In this document: in pieces, positions 13,637-21,800 of the stretch | How the letters are laid out: each line of letters starts with the position of its first letter | How positions within the stretch are numbered: the stretch's first letter is position 1 | DNA from: a virus | DNA length: 36,698 nt | Strand: one strand, 5' to 3' | Virus record (IMG/VR): IMGVR_UViG_3300025109_000030 | Span: 1-36,698 of that record | The notes under the pieces: generated by a model | The model's input: only the letters and a program-made list of their open reading frames with translations | What the model was told of the DNA's origin: nothing | The model's database searches: none | Program-made: the position numbers and the translations under genes

Positions 13637-13769
13637 TGAGTTGTACGGGTTCAATCAATTCACAGTTAGCAAGTGGGCTAACAATCACCGAAGGCCAAGG
13701 CTAGACATGGCGCAAAGGCTAGAGAAGCTAACAGGAGGAAGGGTCAAGGCGATAGACTGGGATCAGTAG
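13521..13769 (+). CDS. Helix-turn-helix (Cro/YdaS-like) regulator
   Basis: An 82-residue protein. Residues 30-70 form a classic Cro/CI-type fold: MTVKTFSELYGFNQFTVSKW (helices 2-3), then NNHRRPRLDMAQRLEKLTGG, as in YdaS-like repressors. The lysine-rich first 20 residues precede it. ATG at 13521 follows GAGG at six bases and lies inside the nuclease gene, overlapping it by 116 bases in a different frame. As the only clear DNA-binding regulator in the window, it is the natural candidate to bind the recurring 16-bp dyads or the control-region repeats; that link is inference. Confidence 0.82.
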   Translation: MAQEKEQKKKYSREFTRPTAYNCLLEFLEEKQMTVKTFSELYGFNQFTVSKWANNHRRPRLDMAQRLEKLTGGRVKAIDWDQ

Positions 13770-13800
13770 TAATAACAACAACAACAATAAGGGGATAAGA

Positions 13801-14079
13801 ATGGATAACAGATTTTTGGCTGTGGCCGCACTGGTAATGGCCGCAGCGTTTGTGGGTGGGGTTTGCATAGGAAAGGGATCACTCAGTAATGGGGATATTA
13901 TCGGGATGAGTGAGAGTGAGTTTCGCCAGCATCAATCCAGGACAGCTGAGCAGGATATGGTTAGAAGCTTAATGCTGTCTGAGCAGAGGGCACAGGTTAG
14001 GCGTGATCGTAGGGTTGAGAATGAAATTTCAAGACAGGATAAGCTGGACTTAATCGATATCATCAAGGGGGTGAAGTGA
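13801..14079 (+). CDS. Small membrane-anchored helical protein
   Basis: A 92-residue protein with one N-terminal hydrophobic segment (residues 5-24, FLAVAALVMAAAFVGGVCIG), then a charged helical domain (ESEFRQHQSRTAEQDMVRSL and onward) and a basic end. No lipoprotein box is evident at the cysteine. ATG at 13801 follows AACAACAACAATAAGGGGATAAG, again an AAC-rich leader. The stop TGA overlaps the next ATG (TGATG), so translation is coupled. It is first in a row of three membrane proteins at the end of the early region. Function unknown. Confidence 0.72.
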   Translation: MDNRFLAVAALVMAAAFVGGVCIGKGSLSNGDIIGMSESEFRQHQSRTAEQDMVRSLMLSEQRAQVRRDRRVENEISRQDKLDLIDIIKGVK

Positions 14080-14438
14080 TGCAAGAAAGAAGACCATCTG
14101 AAAGATTGCTAGAGCTTGAGAATTCGATCAAACTCGCACTGGCTCACACGCTAGATGAGAAGGCTTGGTTTTATGGGTCCAGCGAGATGCATCCCGACAA
14201 GGAAGCGTCGCCGCACACGGGAAAACATCTGGCTATTGCTCAAGATCTGGGCGCAGTCGTTGACCTGCTAAAGGATGCCAGGGGCAAGCTGTACGATAGC
14301 CTTGCCTTTGGGCCTGAGATTGATCCACCCGCGCCAACTGCTCCCTGGGTGAAGGTGGCTGTGACCGTGGCAGTTTTAGCCGTCGGTGTGACTGGGTTTC
14401 TGATTGCAAACCCGGCAATAATAAAGGCTCTCCCATGA
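14079..14438 (+). CDS. Small protein with C-terminal membrane anchor
   Basis: A 119-residue protein, not recognised. The first 85 residues are soluble and helical with HPDKEASPHTGKHLAIAQDL in the middle; a proline patch (DPPAPTAPW) leads to one hydrophobic segment near the C-terminus (VAVTVAVLAVGVTGFLIA). A tail-anchored membrane protein is likely. ATG at 14079 overlaps the previous stop and follows GGGGG; a GTG at 14076 is directly before it. The stop overlaps the start of the next tiny frame (ATGA). Confidence 0.7.
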   Translation: MQERRPSERLLELENSIKLALAHTLDEKAWFYGSSEMHPDKEASPHTGKHLAIAQDLGAVVDLLKDARGKLYDSLAFGPEIDPPAPTAPWVKVAVTVAVLAVGVTGFLIANPAIIKALP

Positions 14439-14512
14439 GCGTGGCTCTAGCCATAGTCTGTATAACCTATACGATAATCTCCCTGATTGTCGGTCATTAT
14501 CCCACCCGCTAG
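14435..14512 (+). CDS. Possible 25-residue membrane peptide
   Basis: ATG at 14435 overlaps the stop of the preceding gene (ATGA) and follows AAAGG at seven bases. The 25-codon frame is almost wholly hydrophobic (SVALAIVCITYTIISLIVG) with a short HYPTR end and terminates in TAG. Length and composition fit one membrane-spanning helix. Coupled overlap and ribosome binding site argue for translation; short size keeps confidence moderate. Function unknown. Confidence 0.5.
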   Translation: MSVALAIVCITYTIISLIVGHYPTR

Positions 14513-14538
14513 ACTCCTGGCCTATCGTATCCTACAAT
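14510..14538 (+). promoter_or_regulatory. Possible promoter for a leaderless message
   Basis: TAGACT (14510-14515), 17-base spacer, TACAAT (14533-14538). A start about seven bases downstream would fall at 14545, exactly the A of the next ATG. That gene lacks a clear ribosome binding site, which fits a leaderless mRNA. The -35 box matches the consensus at only four of six bases. Confidence 0.35.
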
Positions 14539-14544
14539 CTGACT

Positions 14545-14787
14545 ATGAGCAGAGGTTTCACTTATAAGAAGGTGCGGTCAGTGAAGACCGCTAGCAGAGG
14601 CAGTAGGAATATGGACGACGATGAAGAGCTCTCCTATAAAGCTATCCCTGTATTACCAGAAAGAGATAAGGGTGGTCTGAACGCCATTGAGCTTATGAGT
14701 CTTTATGAGAAGCTGATCAAGGAGAATGCATTCTTGAGAGATCGTGTGCTCAGACTAGAGCAACGACTAATGGACGTTCTGAATTAA
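14545..14787 (+). CDS. Unknown coiled-coil protein at the end of the early region
   Basis: An 80-residue protein, not recognised. The N-terminal third is basic and serine-rich (SRGFTYKKVRSVKTASRGSR); the last 35 residues form a strong leucine-heptad helix (IELMSLYEKLIKENAFLRDR and onward), so it probably dimerises. ATG at 14545 has no obvious Shine-Dalgarno sequence, but a possible promoter places the mRNA start at that ATG. It ends 14787, overlapping by four bases the 3' end of a converging 51-codon gene on the minus strand. Confidence 0.62.
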   Translation: MSRGFTYKKVRSVKTASRGSRNMDDDEELSYKAIPVLPERDKGGLNAIELMSLYEKLIKENAFLRDRVLRLEQRLMDVLN

Positions 14788-14939
14788 CGCTTGGGCCGAT
14801 AGATTTTATCTACGTCACCCTTGTCTAGCCATTTTATTATCTCCCCTTTCCTCGGTGCGAAGTAAGTAACTTTGACGCGGCTGATTGTCTCTTTGATTAT
14901 CTTAGCACCTACCACCCCATTGAAATCGCAGACTAACAT
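14784..14939 (-). CDS. 51-residue protein, last gene of the late operon
   Basis: A short frame on the minus strand with ATG at 14939 preceded by AACAACAAAGGGGTTTAAA, a strong ribosome binding site at six bases. The product begins MLVCDFNGVVGAKIIKETI and is basic and compact (two strand-like parts, KGEIIKWLDKGDVDKIYRPK at the end), with codon use like that of a real gene. It follows the endolysin by 54 bases and converges on the early gene at 14545-14787, the 3' ends overlapping by four bases. Function unknown. Confidence 0.55.
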   Translation of the reverse strand: MLVCDFNGVVGAKIIKETISRVKVTYFAPRKGEIIKWLDKGDVDKIYRPKR

Positions 14940-14993
14940 TTTAAACCCCTTTGTTGTTAAGCAATTAAAGTCTAGGGCATGTTGTCACTAGGG

Positions 14994-15470
14994 TCAAGTT
15001 TGTGTGTGTGGGTATTTCGTTACAAGGCCCGATCCTATTCTAGGCCAGTTATATTTTCCCTGCGAAGATCTGTACCGAGGCTTTCCAAGGGCACCACGAA
15101 AATCGATATGAACCCACGTTGGGTAGAGAATGACACCACCCTCGTCTCCAATCTCTTCTGATGCCAGGATGTAGAGCCGAATAATGTTTATAGGTGTCTT
15201 GAGTGCTGCGCTTGAGAATGTGAAGTCCGCGGCATAGCCTCTCCCGTTCTCCTGGGGTTGATGGAAGCTATTGGGGGCGCCCCCGCATTTCTTATTATGA
15301 GACGGACAACGAACACCGGAAGAGATCCGAAGCGGCACCCCAACTGTTTTCCTTACCTCTTCGAGAACATGCACCACTCCCTTGTGTACTTCATTCTCAC
15401 CGCATCCGCAGTTGCACCTGAACTCAATAGCTTGGAAATGAGGGCCTACCCACACTGAGTCATTTATCAT
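14994..15470 (-). CDS. M15-family peptidase endolysin
   Basis: A 158-residue zinc peptidase of the D-Ala-D-Ala carboxypeptidase / L-Ala-D-Glu endopeptidase type that cuts peptide stems of peptidoglycan to release progeny. The layout is typical: FRCNCGCG (17-24), PLRISSGVRCPSHNKKCGGA (46-65), NSFH with His70, GYAADF with Asp82, and WVHIDFRG with His121; these three bind zinc. The stretch between His70 and Asp82 is about five residues longer than the usual S-x-H-x-x-G-x-A-x-D. No signal peptide is seen, so a holin is needed. ATG at 15470 follows GGAG at seven bases, and the gene starts directly after the stop of the frame before it. Confidence 0.9.
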   Translation of the reverse strand: MINDSVWVGPHFQAIEFRCNCGCGENEVHKGVVHVLEEVRKTVGVPLRISSGVRCPSHNKKCGGAPNSFHQPQENGRGYAADFTFSSAALKTPINIIRLYILASEEIGDEGGVILYPTWVHIDFRGALGKPRYRSSQGKYNWPRIGSGLVTKYPHTQT

Positions 15471-15719
15471 TTACCAGCTCCACTTTAATCCTGCGGTTGC
15501 CTGCCACTCATCAAGCCCTGCCGATGCCTCTGCAAATAGATTTATGTTCTCACCGAGGCCAGCATCTGCTTGAATGAACGCCTCGACTTCTGGGCTTTGC
15601 TGATTAATATCCCAGCCCCCAGCAGCGCGTAGACCAGCGAATAAACTATTACGCTCACCACCTGCCAGCGCACTCTTGATAATGTCTTTCGCACCATCGC
15701 CCACCGCTCCAATCAGTTC
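15471..15719 (-). CDS. -1 frame extension of the holin-like gene (probable frameshift product)
   Basis: An open stretch of 82 codons starting at the slippery site, beginning ELIGAVGDGAKDIIKSAL and ending ATAGLKWSW. It has no ATG downstream of the overlap, and the only in-frame ATG upstream (15827) has no ribosome binding site; a GTG at 15704 has GGAG only two bases before it. The end has alternating residues and a terminal Trp like an outer-membrane beta strand. The simplest reading is that ribosomes enter from the 15955 frame by a -1 shift at AAAAAAG, giving a 161-residue fusion with two membrane helices. Independent initiation at GTG 15704, or a single-base sequence error in the A run, are the alternatives. 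Confidence 0.6.
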   Translation of the reverse strand, partial: ELIGAVGDGAKDIIKSALAGGERNSLFAGLRAAGGWDINQQSPEVEAFIQADAGLGENINLFAEASAGLDEWQATAGLKWSW

Positions 15720-15955
15720 TTTTTTGCTGCACGCGCCACCGCCTCTGCTGCTTTCACACGACCCCTCGAGTGGCTGTACCCGGCGCTTGCTATGCCAGCT
15801 GATACTAATCCGGCCACCATAGCCCATGTGCCGTTGATAAGGCCCTGCCCTATAAGGTTGTCGATAAGCAGAGCGACTACGGGAAGGGCAGTGCTTAGTA
15901 TAATCACCAGCGTTGATTGTTTCTTCTCGCTTGTTTTCGATCCTTCTTTATCCAC
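15713..15955 (-). CDS. Holin-like two-helix membrane protein
   Basis: An 80-residue protein with a charged N-terminus (DKEGSKTSEKKQS), two hydrophobic segments (about 15-37, LVIILSTALPVVALLIDNLIG; and 44-60, WAMVAGLVSAGIASAGY) and a basic C-terminal tail (HSRGRVKAAEAVARAAKKN). This is the layout of class II holins, which open the inner membrane for endolysin. GTG at 15955 has AAGGAG seven bases upstream and overlaps the preceding stop by eight bases. One codon before its stop lies the heptamer A-AAA-AAG in the correct frame for -1 slippage. The endolysin is one frame downstream. Confidence 0.72.
   Translation of the reverse strand: MDKEGSKTSEKKQSTLVIILSTALPVVALLIDNLIGQGLINGTWAMVAGLVSAGIASAGYSHSRGRVKAAEAVARAAKKN
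15719..15725 (-). other. Slippery heptamer A-AAA-AAG for -1 frameshifting
   Basis: On the minus strand the sequence reads GCA GCA AAA AAG AAC TGA in the holin-like frame, so A-AAA-AAG is in register, as in E. coli dnaX. Slippage by -1 bypasses the TGA at 15713-15715 and enters an 82-codon open frame. AGAGG about 16 bases upstream might act as a weak stimulator; I see no strong downstream hairpin. Confidence 0.6.
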
Positions 15956-16253
15956 TTTTCATCTCCTTGAGTGTTTCGGTCCTAACTCTCTGCTCCGCGA
16001 TATTAACCCGGACCTCTTCTCTGAACTCGCAAAAGTCTCGATGAAAGAGAGAGAGCTTCCTTTGATGCTCCTTCATCGCCTCTTCCATGTCTTTTTGTGA
16101 TTCTTCGATAAGAGCTAGACGGGTGTAGGTAGTGCCGCCATTCTTCTTTGCTTTGATTTCTTTGACGTGGTTCTTGAAGAGATCGAGCAGAGCAAAACAG
16201 ACAGCAGCTAGAATTCCAGTCGCTCCGATTTGCTCCATATTCTCAAGCATCAT
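15948..16253 (-). CDS. Membrane-anchored helical protein of the lysis cassette, spanin-like
   Basis: A 101-residue protein with one N-terminal hydrophobic segment (residues 10-26, GATGILAAVCFALLDLF) and a long charged helix with coiled-coil character (EESQKDMEEAMKEHQRKLSL and onward). An anchored helical protein next to holin and endolysin recalls inner-membrane spanins or holin regulators; no outer-membrane lipoprotein partner is visible. The start is ATG at 16253 or the next codon, ATG at 16250, after GGGGTGA; both overlap the previous stop. It overlaps the holin-like gene by eight bases. Confidence 0.65.
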   Translation of the reverse strand: MMLENMEQIGATGILAAVCFALLDLFKNHVKEIKAKKNGGTTYTRLALIEESQKDMEEAMKEHQRKLSLFHRDFCEFREEVRVNIAEQRVRTETLKEMKSG

Positions 16254-16633
16254 TCACCCCAAGGCAATCCCGATTCTGTCGGTGGATCAATCTGATTAGC
16301 AATCTGCTTCTCGACGTGAGCTTCCGACTGCGCTTTTTGCTCGACCGTCATCACAGAGAAGAGCCAACCAAGGGCCATGTCCTTAGTCACTTCTGCGTAT
16401 GGTGTGAAGTCTTGGATGTCGCTGATGTTCAAGGCACACGTTCCGATGATGCTGCCGTATGCTGTCAGTGTCGGGGTCCATCCGCTTGTGACTGGCTCTA
16501 CCCCAGGCTCTGGCTCGGGGTTCGGGTACTCGCGAGAGTCTGTGCAATTCCAGTGCAAGTTGAAGATCACCTTTTCGTGACCGTCCCTGATCTTCCAGTC
16601 GTTGCAATTTGAGATATCCCACTTTGCTGCCAT
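16250..16633 (-). CDS. Unknown conserved-looking protein before the lysis genes
   Basis: A 127-residue protein. It starts with a strand-rich part (MAAKWDISNCNDW; KVIFNLHWNCTD), followed by a proline-glutamate patch (NPEPEPGVEP), then ALNISDIQDFTPYAEVTKDM and a helical end closing in GLPWGE. I recall short phage proteins near tail fibres with a similar DFTPY...GLPW pattern, without known function. ATG at 16633 follows AAGGAAACTAGAA. It begins two bases after the tail fibre stop, and its own stop overlaps the spanin-like gene. Confidence 0.65.
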   Translation of the reverse strand: MAAKWDISNCNDWKIRDGHEKVIFNLHWNCTDSREYPNPEPEPGVEPVTSGWTPTLTAYGSIIGTCALNISDIQDFTPYAEVTKDMALGWLFSVMTVEQKAQSEAHVEKQIANQIDPPTESGLPWGE

Positions 16634-16635
16634 TT

Positions 16636-18429
16636 CTAGTTTCCTTCGTTTAATCTTGATTCAAGAACTTCAATTCTCAAAATCGCCTCTTGAAGCGCCT
16701 TCATCCCTTTCATAAAAAGTATCGATTGCTTAACTGATTTAAGCCCTTCAATATCGACCCCTTGCGATTCTCTGATCCCCTCCGCCGTGCTCACAAGCCC
16801 AGGGCAAACGCTTTCAAGCTCTTGCGCTACGCAACCGATCATCGCCTTGTCATTATTGATTAAATTATACTTTCTAAATTGTATCGATTTGAGATCGTCC
16901 CACTGGCTTGGTGCGTCGGTGATGTTTTCCTTGATTCGTTCATCCGAGATCGTTCCATAAGCCCCTGTGGTGTTGTCTACATCACCATTATTCTCCATCC
17001 TCACAACGCCATTGGCTGTCCCATTTTCGAACATCGTGAATCGCAAAGCGCCATCGGGTTTGGCGTTGGAGACGCCATTTATACTTTCACATACGATCGT
17101 TGCGCAATAATCATCGCCCGCCGACGCATCCGAAGACGTAAAAGATATTGCGCCTAAATCCGTGGCGCCGGGATTGTCCCGATCGTCACGAATCTCAAGC
17201 ACTGGGGCTGCATCTCCTGTTATCATGACATTCCCGTCGGTATCGATAGACATTCTACTGTCAGACAACGACACTTCAGTCGTATTGTCGTCAGTATTAT
17301 TTAGACAGAAATGCAGATCGCTTTGACTGTAGCCGACATCAGATTTAGCAATTATCGCCGTCTTATTAACAGCACCCGGATCGTGCGGAGTGCCGAGATA
17401 GAAAACTGCATTGGTATCCTCGGCGTTACTCCTGAGCTCCAGCTGCACCTCTCCGTCAGGATTTACGATAGATAAATTTTTCGTCGGCGAATCGTTCCCA
17501 ATCCCGACCTTGCCCGCTGAAGTAATCCGCATCTGTTCATTGGAACCATTGGTGTAAAACTTCATGGCATCGCCATTGTTGCTGTAAGCGATCTTTCCCT
17601 GCAACGCGCTATCGCCAAAGCGAATACCAGTGTCCTGGGTGCTGCCGCCATAGATGCCTAGAAAACAAGCCCCATCGCTCTCGATGACTGCGTGTGTGCT
17701 GGCATCCGTTGCCGCAGAACAACTCCCATCGAAGACGTGTAGCAATTGCGTCGGCACAGTCGTCCCAATCCCGACATTGCCCGCGGTATCGATTGCAAGC
17801 GGAGCTGTGCTTCCAGTGTCGTCAGACACAACAAAAGCGCCCGCCGTGTTTATTCCAACTCCCCACTTCCTTGCAGTTGAACCCGTTCTTTCAAGGAATA
17901 GCGCCCCCCCTGCGGCCCCTTTGATTGTGAGCCACTCGTCTGAAGCTAGCCAGCCTGGGGTAAAAGACGGAGATGTATCGTTTATCCCGACTCTCCCATT
18001 TAGATCGATTCGCATCCGCTCGGAAGTATTAGTGCAGAACGACATAACTTCATTGTTCTGCTCGTATCTGATCTGTCCCTGGGTGCCTGAGCTCGGATCC
18101 CCAAAATAGATAGAACCATAATCACCAGCGCTTGATCCACAAACGATCGTAATCCCTTCGTTCCCTGTCCCGTCACCGACAACTAAGTTATCTGCGTCTG
18201 CATTAATACTGGTGTAGGGATCGTGCGTTCCGATAGAGACACGCCCAGTCCCGCTACTAACAAGCTGGACCGCTTCAGAACCGCTGGTTGTATTGATTTT
18301 GATGTAATCTTTATCATCCGTCGATTCGATAAGAACCGCTGATGATTGCTCATCAGCAATCAGGTTGGTCGCCCCGGAGAATGTTATTGGGGCTGGGTCG
18401 CCATATGATATAATAGTTCCGTCTGCCAT
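16636..18429 (-). CDS. Tail fibre with C-terminal S74 intramolecular chaperone
   Basis: A 597-residue trimeric-fibre-type protein for host recognition. Its body contains four GxVxIG/N...P turns (GRVSIGTHDP, GRVGINDTSP, GNVGIGTTVP, GKVGIGNDSP), common in phage fibres, and is rich in Asn, Asp, Gly and Ser. The last 110 residues form the S74 chaperone domain: ISDERIKENI with the Ser-Asp dyad, KYNLINNDKAMIGCVAQELE, and a C-terminal helix IEVLESRLN. This domain folds the trimer and then cuts itself off, usually before the SDER Ser. No enzymatic depolymerase signature is visible. ATG at 18429 follows GAGGTAAGTT. Start and end lie close to neighbours in the same operon. Confidence 0.88.
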   Translation of the reverse strand: MADGTIISYGDPAPITFSGATNLIADEQSSAVLIESTDDKDYIKINTTSGSEAVQLVSSGTGRVSIGTHDPYTSINADADNLVVGDGTGNEGITIVCGSSAGDYGSIYFGDPSSGTQGQIRYEQNNEVMSFCTNTSERMRIDLNGRVGINDTSPSFTPGWLASDEWLTIKGAAGGALFLERTGSTARKWGVGINTAGAFVVSDDTGSTAPLAIDTAGNVGIGTTVPTQLLHVFDGSCSAATDASTHAVIESDGACFLGIYGGSTQDTGIRFGDSALQGKIAYSNNGDAMKFYTNGSNEQMRITSAGKVGIGNDSPTKNLSIVNPDGEVQLELRSNAEDTNAVFYLGTPHDPGAVNKTAIIAKSDVGYSQSDLHFCLNNTDDNTTEVSLSDSRMSIDTDGNVMITGDAAPVLEIRDDRDNPGATDLGAISFTSSDASAGDDYCATIVCESINGVSNAKPDGALRFTMFENGTANGVVRMENNGDVDNTTGAYGTISDERIKENITDAPSQWDDLKSIQFRKYNLINNDKAMIGCVAQELESVCPGLVSTAEGIRESQGVDIEGLKSVKQSILFMKGMKALQEAILRIEVLESRLNEGN

Positions 18430-18437
18430 AACTTACC

Positions 18438-18794
18438 TCACTTTGCCGCTGTGGCTTTGATGTAGAGATCTCCCTGCATAGCGCCCACACCATCGCCACC
18501 ATAAGTGCATCGAACATGCCCTAGCTTCATGTTGAAATTGACGATGGTCAGAACGTCAGTCGTTAGGTCAATCGTCTGGATGTCACACCCAGCAGTAGCT
18601 CCGCTGCCAGAGCCAGCAACCTCGGTTCCATCGTCTGCCGTAATTACAGATTTGAGCCTTATCCTGACATTGGCGGCAGAGTCAGTTGCAAAGAACTCCC
18701 AGGTTTGCCTGCCCTGATCCTGGACTTTTAAGTCCATGGCAAATGTCTCGGTTGTTCCAGATAGGCCTGCAAATTTCTTGGTTATGGTACGCAT
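18438..18794 (-). CDS. Small structural protein upstream of the fibre
   Basis: A 118-residue protein, not recognised, mostly beta (TWEFFATDSAANVRIRLKSV; IVNFNMKLGHVRCTYGGDG). It has a Gly/Ser stretch in the middle (AGSGSGATAG). Such small proteins between ejection proteins and the fibre may connect the fibre to the tail; that is inference. ATG at 18794 has AGGAGG five bases upstream; a TTG at 18797 directly precedes it and is less likely. It ends eight bases before the fibre start. Confidence 0.65.
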   Translation of the reverse strand: MRTITKKFAGLSGTTETFAMDLKVQDQGRQTWEFFATDSAANVRIRLKSVITADDGTEVAGSGSGATAGCDIQTIDLTTDVLTIVNFNMKLGHVRCTYGGDGVGAMQGDLYIKATAAK

Positions 18795-18844
18795 CAAATC
18801 CTCCTAGGCACAGTGGCGGGACATATCTTCATCCCAAGTGGTCA

Positions 18845-21800
18845 TTATCCCATGGCCCTTTGCGAGGGGGTCATAGTGTTGTCAACTTGCGACTTCAGGG
18901 AGGCTAGGCCCCTCTGGGGTCTTGGTTCTGGTTGCTCCTCTTCTTGGTATGTTGACTGTAATGCCGACATAGCAGGAGCGGTCATCGATGCCTCCATTGG
19001 AATATTGAAGAGCGTCGATAACATCAGCCTATCACCGTATTTCACTTTATCGCTACCCTTTCTGCCCAGTAGGGACTCCTGGATTGATGAGACAAAGTTC
19101 GTATATGCTTGAGGATGCAGGGTTTTGAATGCAGCTGCCATTTCCCTCGTGAGCGTCTTTGACTCAGCCGCCGAGCTGATAACCTTCAGGGGGCTTTGGG
19201 CTACGGCCAAAAGCTGATTCATTTTATCGAATGCGTAGTCTGGGCCTGATATTGTTTTTGCACCTGTCAAAGGGTCTATCCTTGTTACAATTTCTTTTGG
19301 TTTGATCTGATTCAGTGACAGGATGACATCCGCAGATTGGCTCTTAATGGCATCTCTGATTTCCGGCGATCCCTCGATCTCCCCAATTGACTCTTCAAGC
19401 TTTTTATCCATAAGCGCCGGATTCTGAGACAGGGTCTCTATTGATGAAATTGCCTTCTCCTGGAGGGCTCTTTCCTTGTCTTCGCTGTAGGTGACATCGT
19501 CAATATCTGGCCCCATCGCCGTGGTCAGGTTGGCCGAGAAGACACGAGCCGCCTTGTTGGCGACCCTCAAGGAGTCCTCTACGAATTCCCCCTCCTTGCC
19601 GATACTAGAGATCACCTTCTTAACGCTGTTTCTGTGCTTCTTCTTGGCGAACTCATTAAGCTCCTCAATCCGCGCTGACCGACTGAGCTGCTTGTATGGC
19701 CTTCGAAATGACTTCGCCGCTGCCTGTCCAATAGCCGCTTTTGCATATGCCCCAAGACCGCCAACCATAGCTGCCCCAGGAGCAAGACCCCATGCTGACA
19801 AGAATGCCGCTGCTGCTGGCATCCCCATGGCCCTAAGGCTCGGTTTGCGTAAATCCTTAACACCCCTTACGACTTCTTTTACAAATGTGTTCTGTTTTGA
19901 CGGGGTGTATATATTTACAAGGTCTACAGCCTGAGACGCCCCCTCCAGGGAGTTAAACGCTTTAATGTTTTCCCCTATGGTGGACTCATAGGCTTTTTTG
20001 GGCTGATTGGTTAGCTTGAGAACATTGTTTGTGTATTCCTGTGTAGCCTTCACTACGCCCTGATAGGCTTTAATCTTGGACGCTGCCTCCTTGTCTCCTG
20101 CCATAAACTTCTTAAAGAGGTCTTTAGTCTCCTTGGCTGAGATCTTCTCCCCTACTATGCCTCTGGCCGCATTAAGCTTGCTCTTGTAGTCAGTATAAAC
20201 CTTGTTTGTCGCCTTGTAGGCCTCAGAGGTCTCACCAAAGAGACGTGGGTTTGTTAGGGCATTTTGGAAGTAGCTTCTAATAGGGGAGGTAACACCCTCG
20301 TTGCCCATTAGGTTTAAGCCATAAAGCTTCTTGCGTATTTCGTCGTGCGCCAGGATTAGGTTGTCAGCGAGATGCGATGGCAGTTCCTCTCCAGCGCTAG
20401 ACTTGAGAATGTCAGACGGGTCTAGTTCTGTTATGGGATCCAGGAACTTTTGTTGGCGCAATCCTTTTAGTGACGACCTGACAGAATCAGAGATACCGTC
20501 AACCATTTTATCGTATGCCGCCGTAGACACACCTGAGCTTTTCCTTATGGCTGATAGAGCCCTCCCTATGTCTGTAGATGGCTCAATCTTATCTATGGAT
20601 GCAGCATAGTAGGATTTGCGGTTTTGGATGATGTCAGCGAAATCGCCGTCATAGCTGATGTACTCCTTCTGAAAGAGATCTGCATCAAAGTCAGCTTTAA
20701 GGTTCCGGAGTCCTTTTGTCCCTTTTGTGATTTTGTCGACGGCCTGCTTCCGTGTGCCGTTGTTGATATCAAAAAAGAGGTCGTTAATGTCGTGAGGCCC
20801 TGTGGAGCTAATCCTTGTCAGGGATTTAGAAAGCTCGTCAGGGGACTGAATCGAAAATATGCTAGCATCATCGACGGCCTTTTTTACCTGACGTGCAGTA
20901 AACTTTTCGCCCTCGAATGCCTTCTTGATTGTTTTTGCTTCCGCAGTCCCAAGATCACCCGTTATCTTTTGAGCAAATTCACCAAGCTTCCTATTCGCGG
21001 CAACCCCCGCTTCCAGGGTCTTGGAGCCAAGTGCCCAGCTGAATCCCGCCGCGCCAGGAAGAAGGGCGAGTGACCCACTAATCCCCCCACCAAGAACGCC
21101 GCCCATTGCCGCAGCAAGCGTAACGGATGCAAAGTCTGTCGGATTAACGTCGGAGTTAAACTCAGAGGCAGCATCAACCCCGCCAATAATTGCGTCCTCT
21201 GTTACAGCCTGGGCTACCATCGGGGCAGCCCTAACCATCGCATTGGCTAGCTTGGGATTTTTCACCAGTCCAGCCATCCGCATATCTTTAGCCAGGACCT
21301 TAGCCGCCTTGTCTCCGATGTACCGCCCGGCGCGACCAGCCTGCCCAGCGGGAGTCATAGATACAGCCTTATGTGCCATACTGGTGGCACGAGCCATCTT
21401 CGATGCACCTGTGGCTGCCCTGGCCGTAGCCGCCACGCCTTTCGCGCCAAGGCCAAGTCCACCCCCAGCGAGCAGCCCAACGCCAGTCCCTAAAACATTC
21501 CCGACCATAGATTCAGTGGCGTTGAAGAACTCCCGGGCCTGACGATCTTGCTCATTCCTGAGTATCTCTTGGGGGTTATATAGTAGCTCAGACCTTCTTG
21601 CGGAGTCAGATAGACCGAGGGTTACGCCCTGCAACCCCGAGAGCCCAAGTGATGCCAACCTCTTTGACGGCTGGTCATAAACCTTGTCGGCGCGTAAATT
21701 ATCAAAAAGGTTTCGCCTTTCTTCGTTTGTGATGGGACGGCCCCCGGCCTTCGCGATGTCTTCATATTCTTCCGATTGGATCTTGATAACTTCCCCGCTA

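Noticed and set aside
15471-15827. Independent gene starting at ATG 15827.
   Set aside because: No ribosome binding site, a 115-base overlap with the membrane-coding part of the holin-like gene, and a product whose first 37 residues look like shadow sequence. The -1 frameshift explains the open part better.
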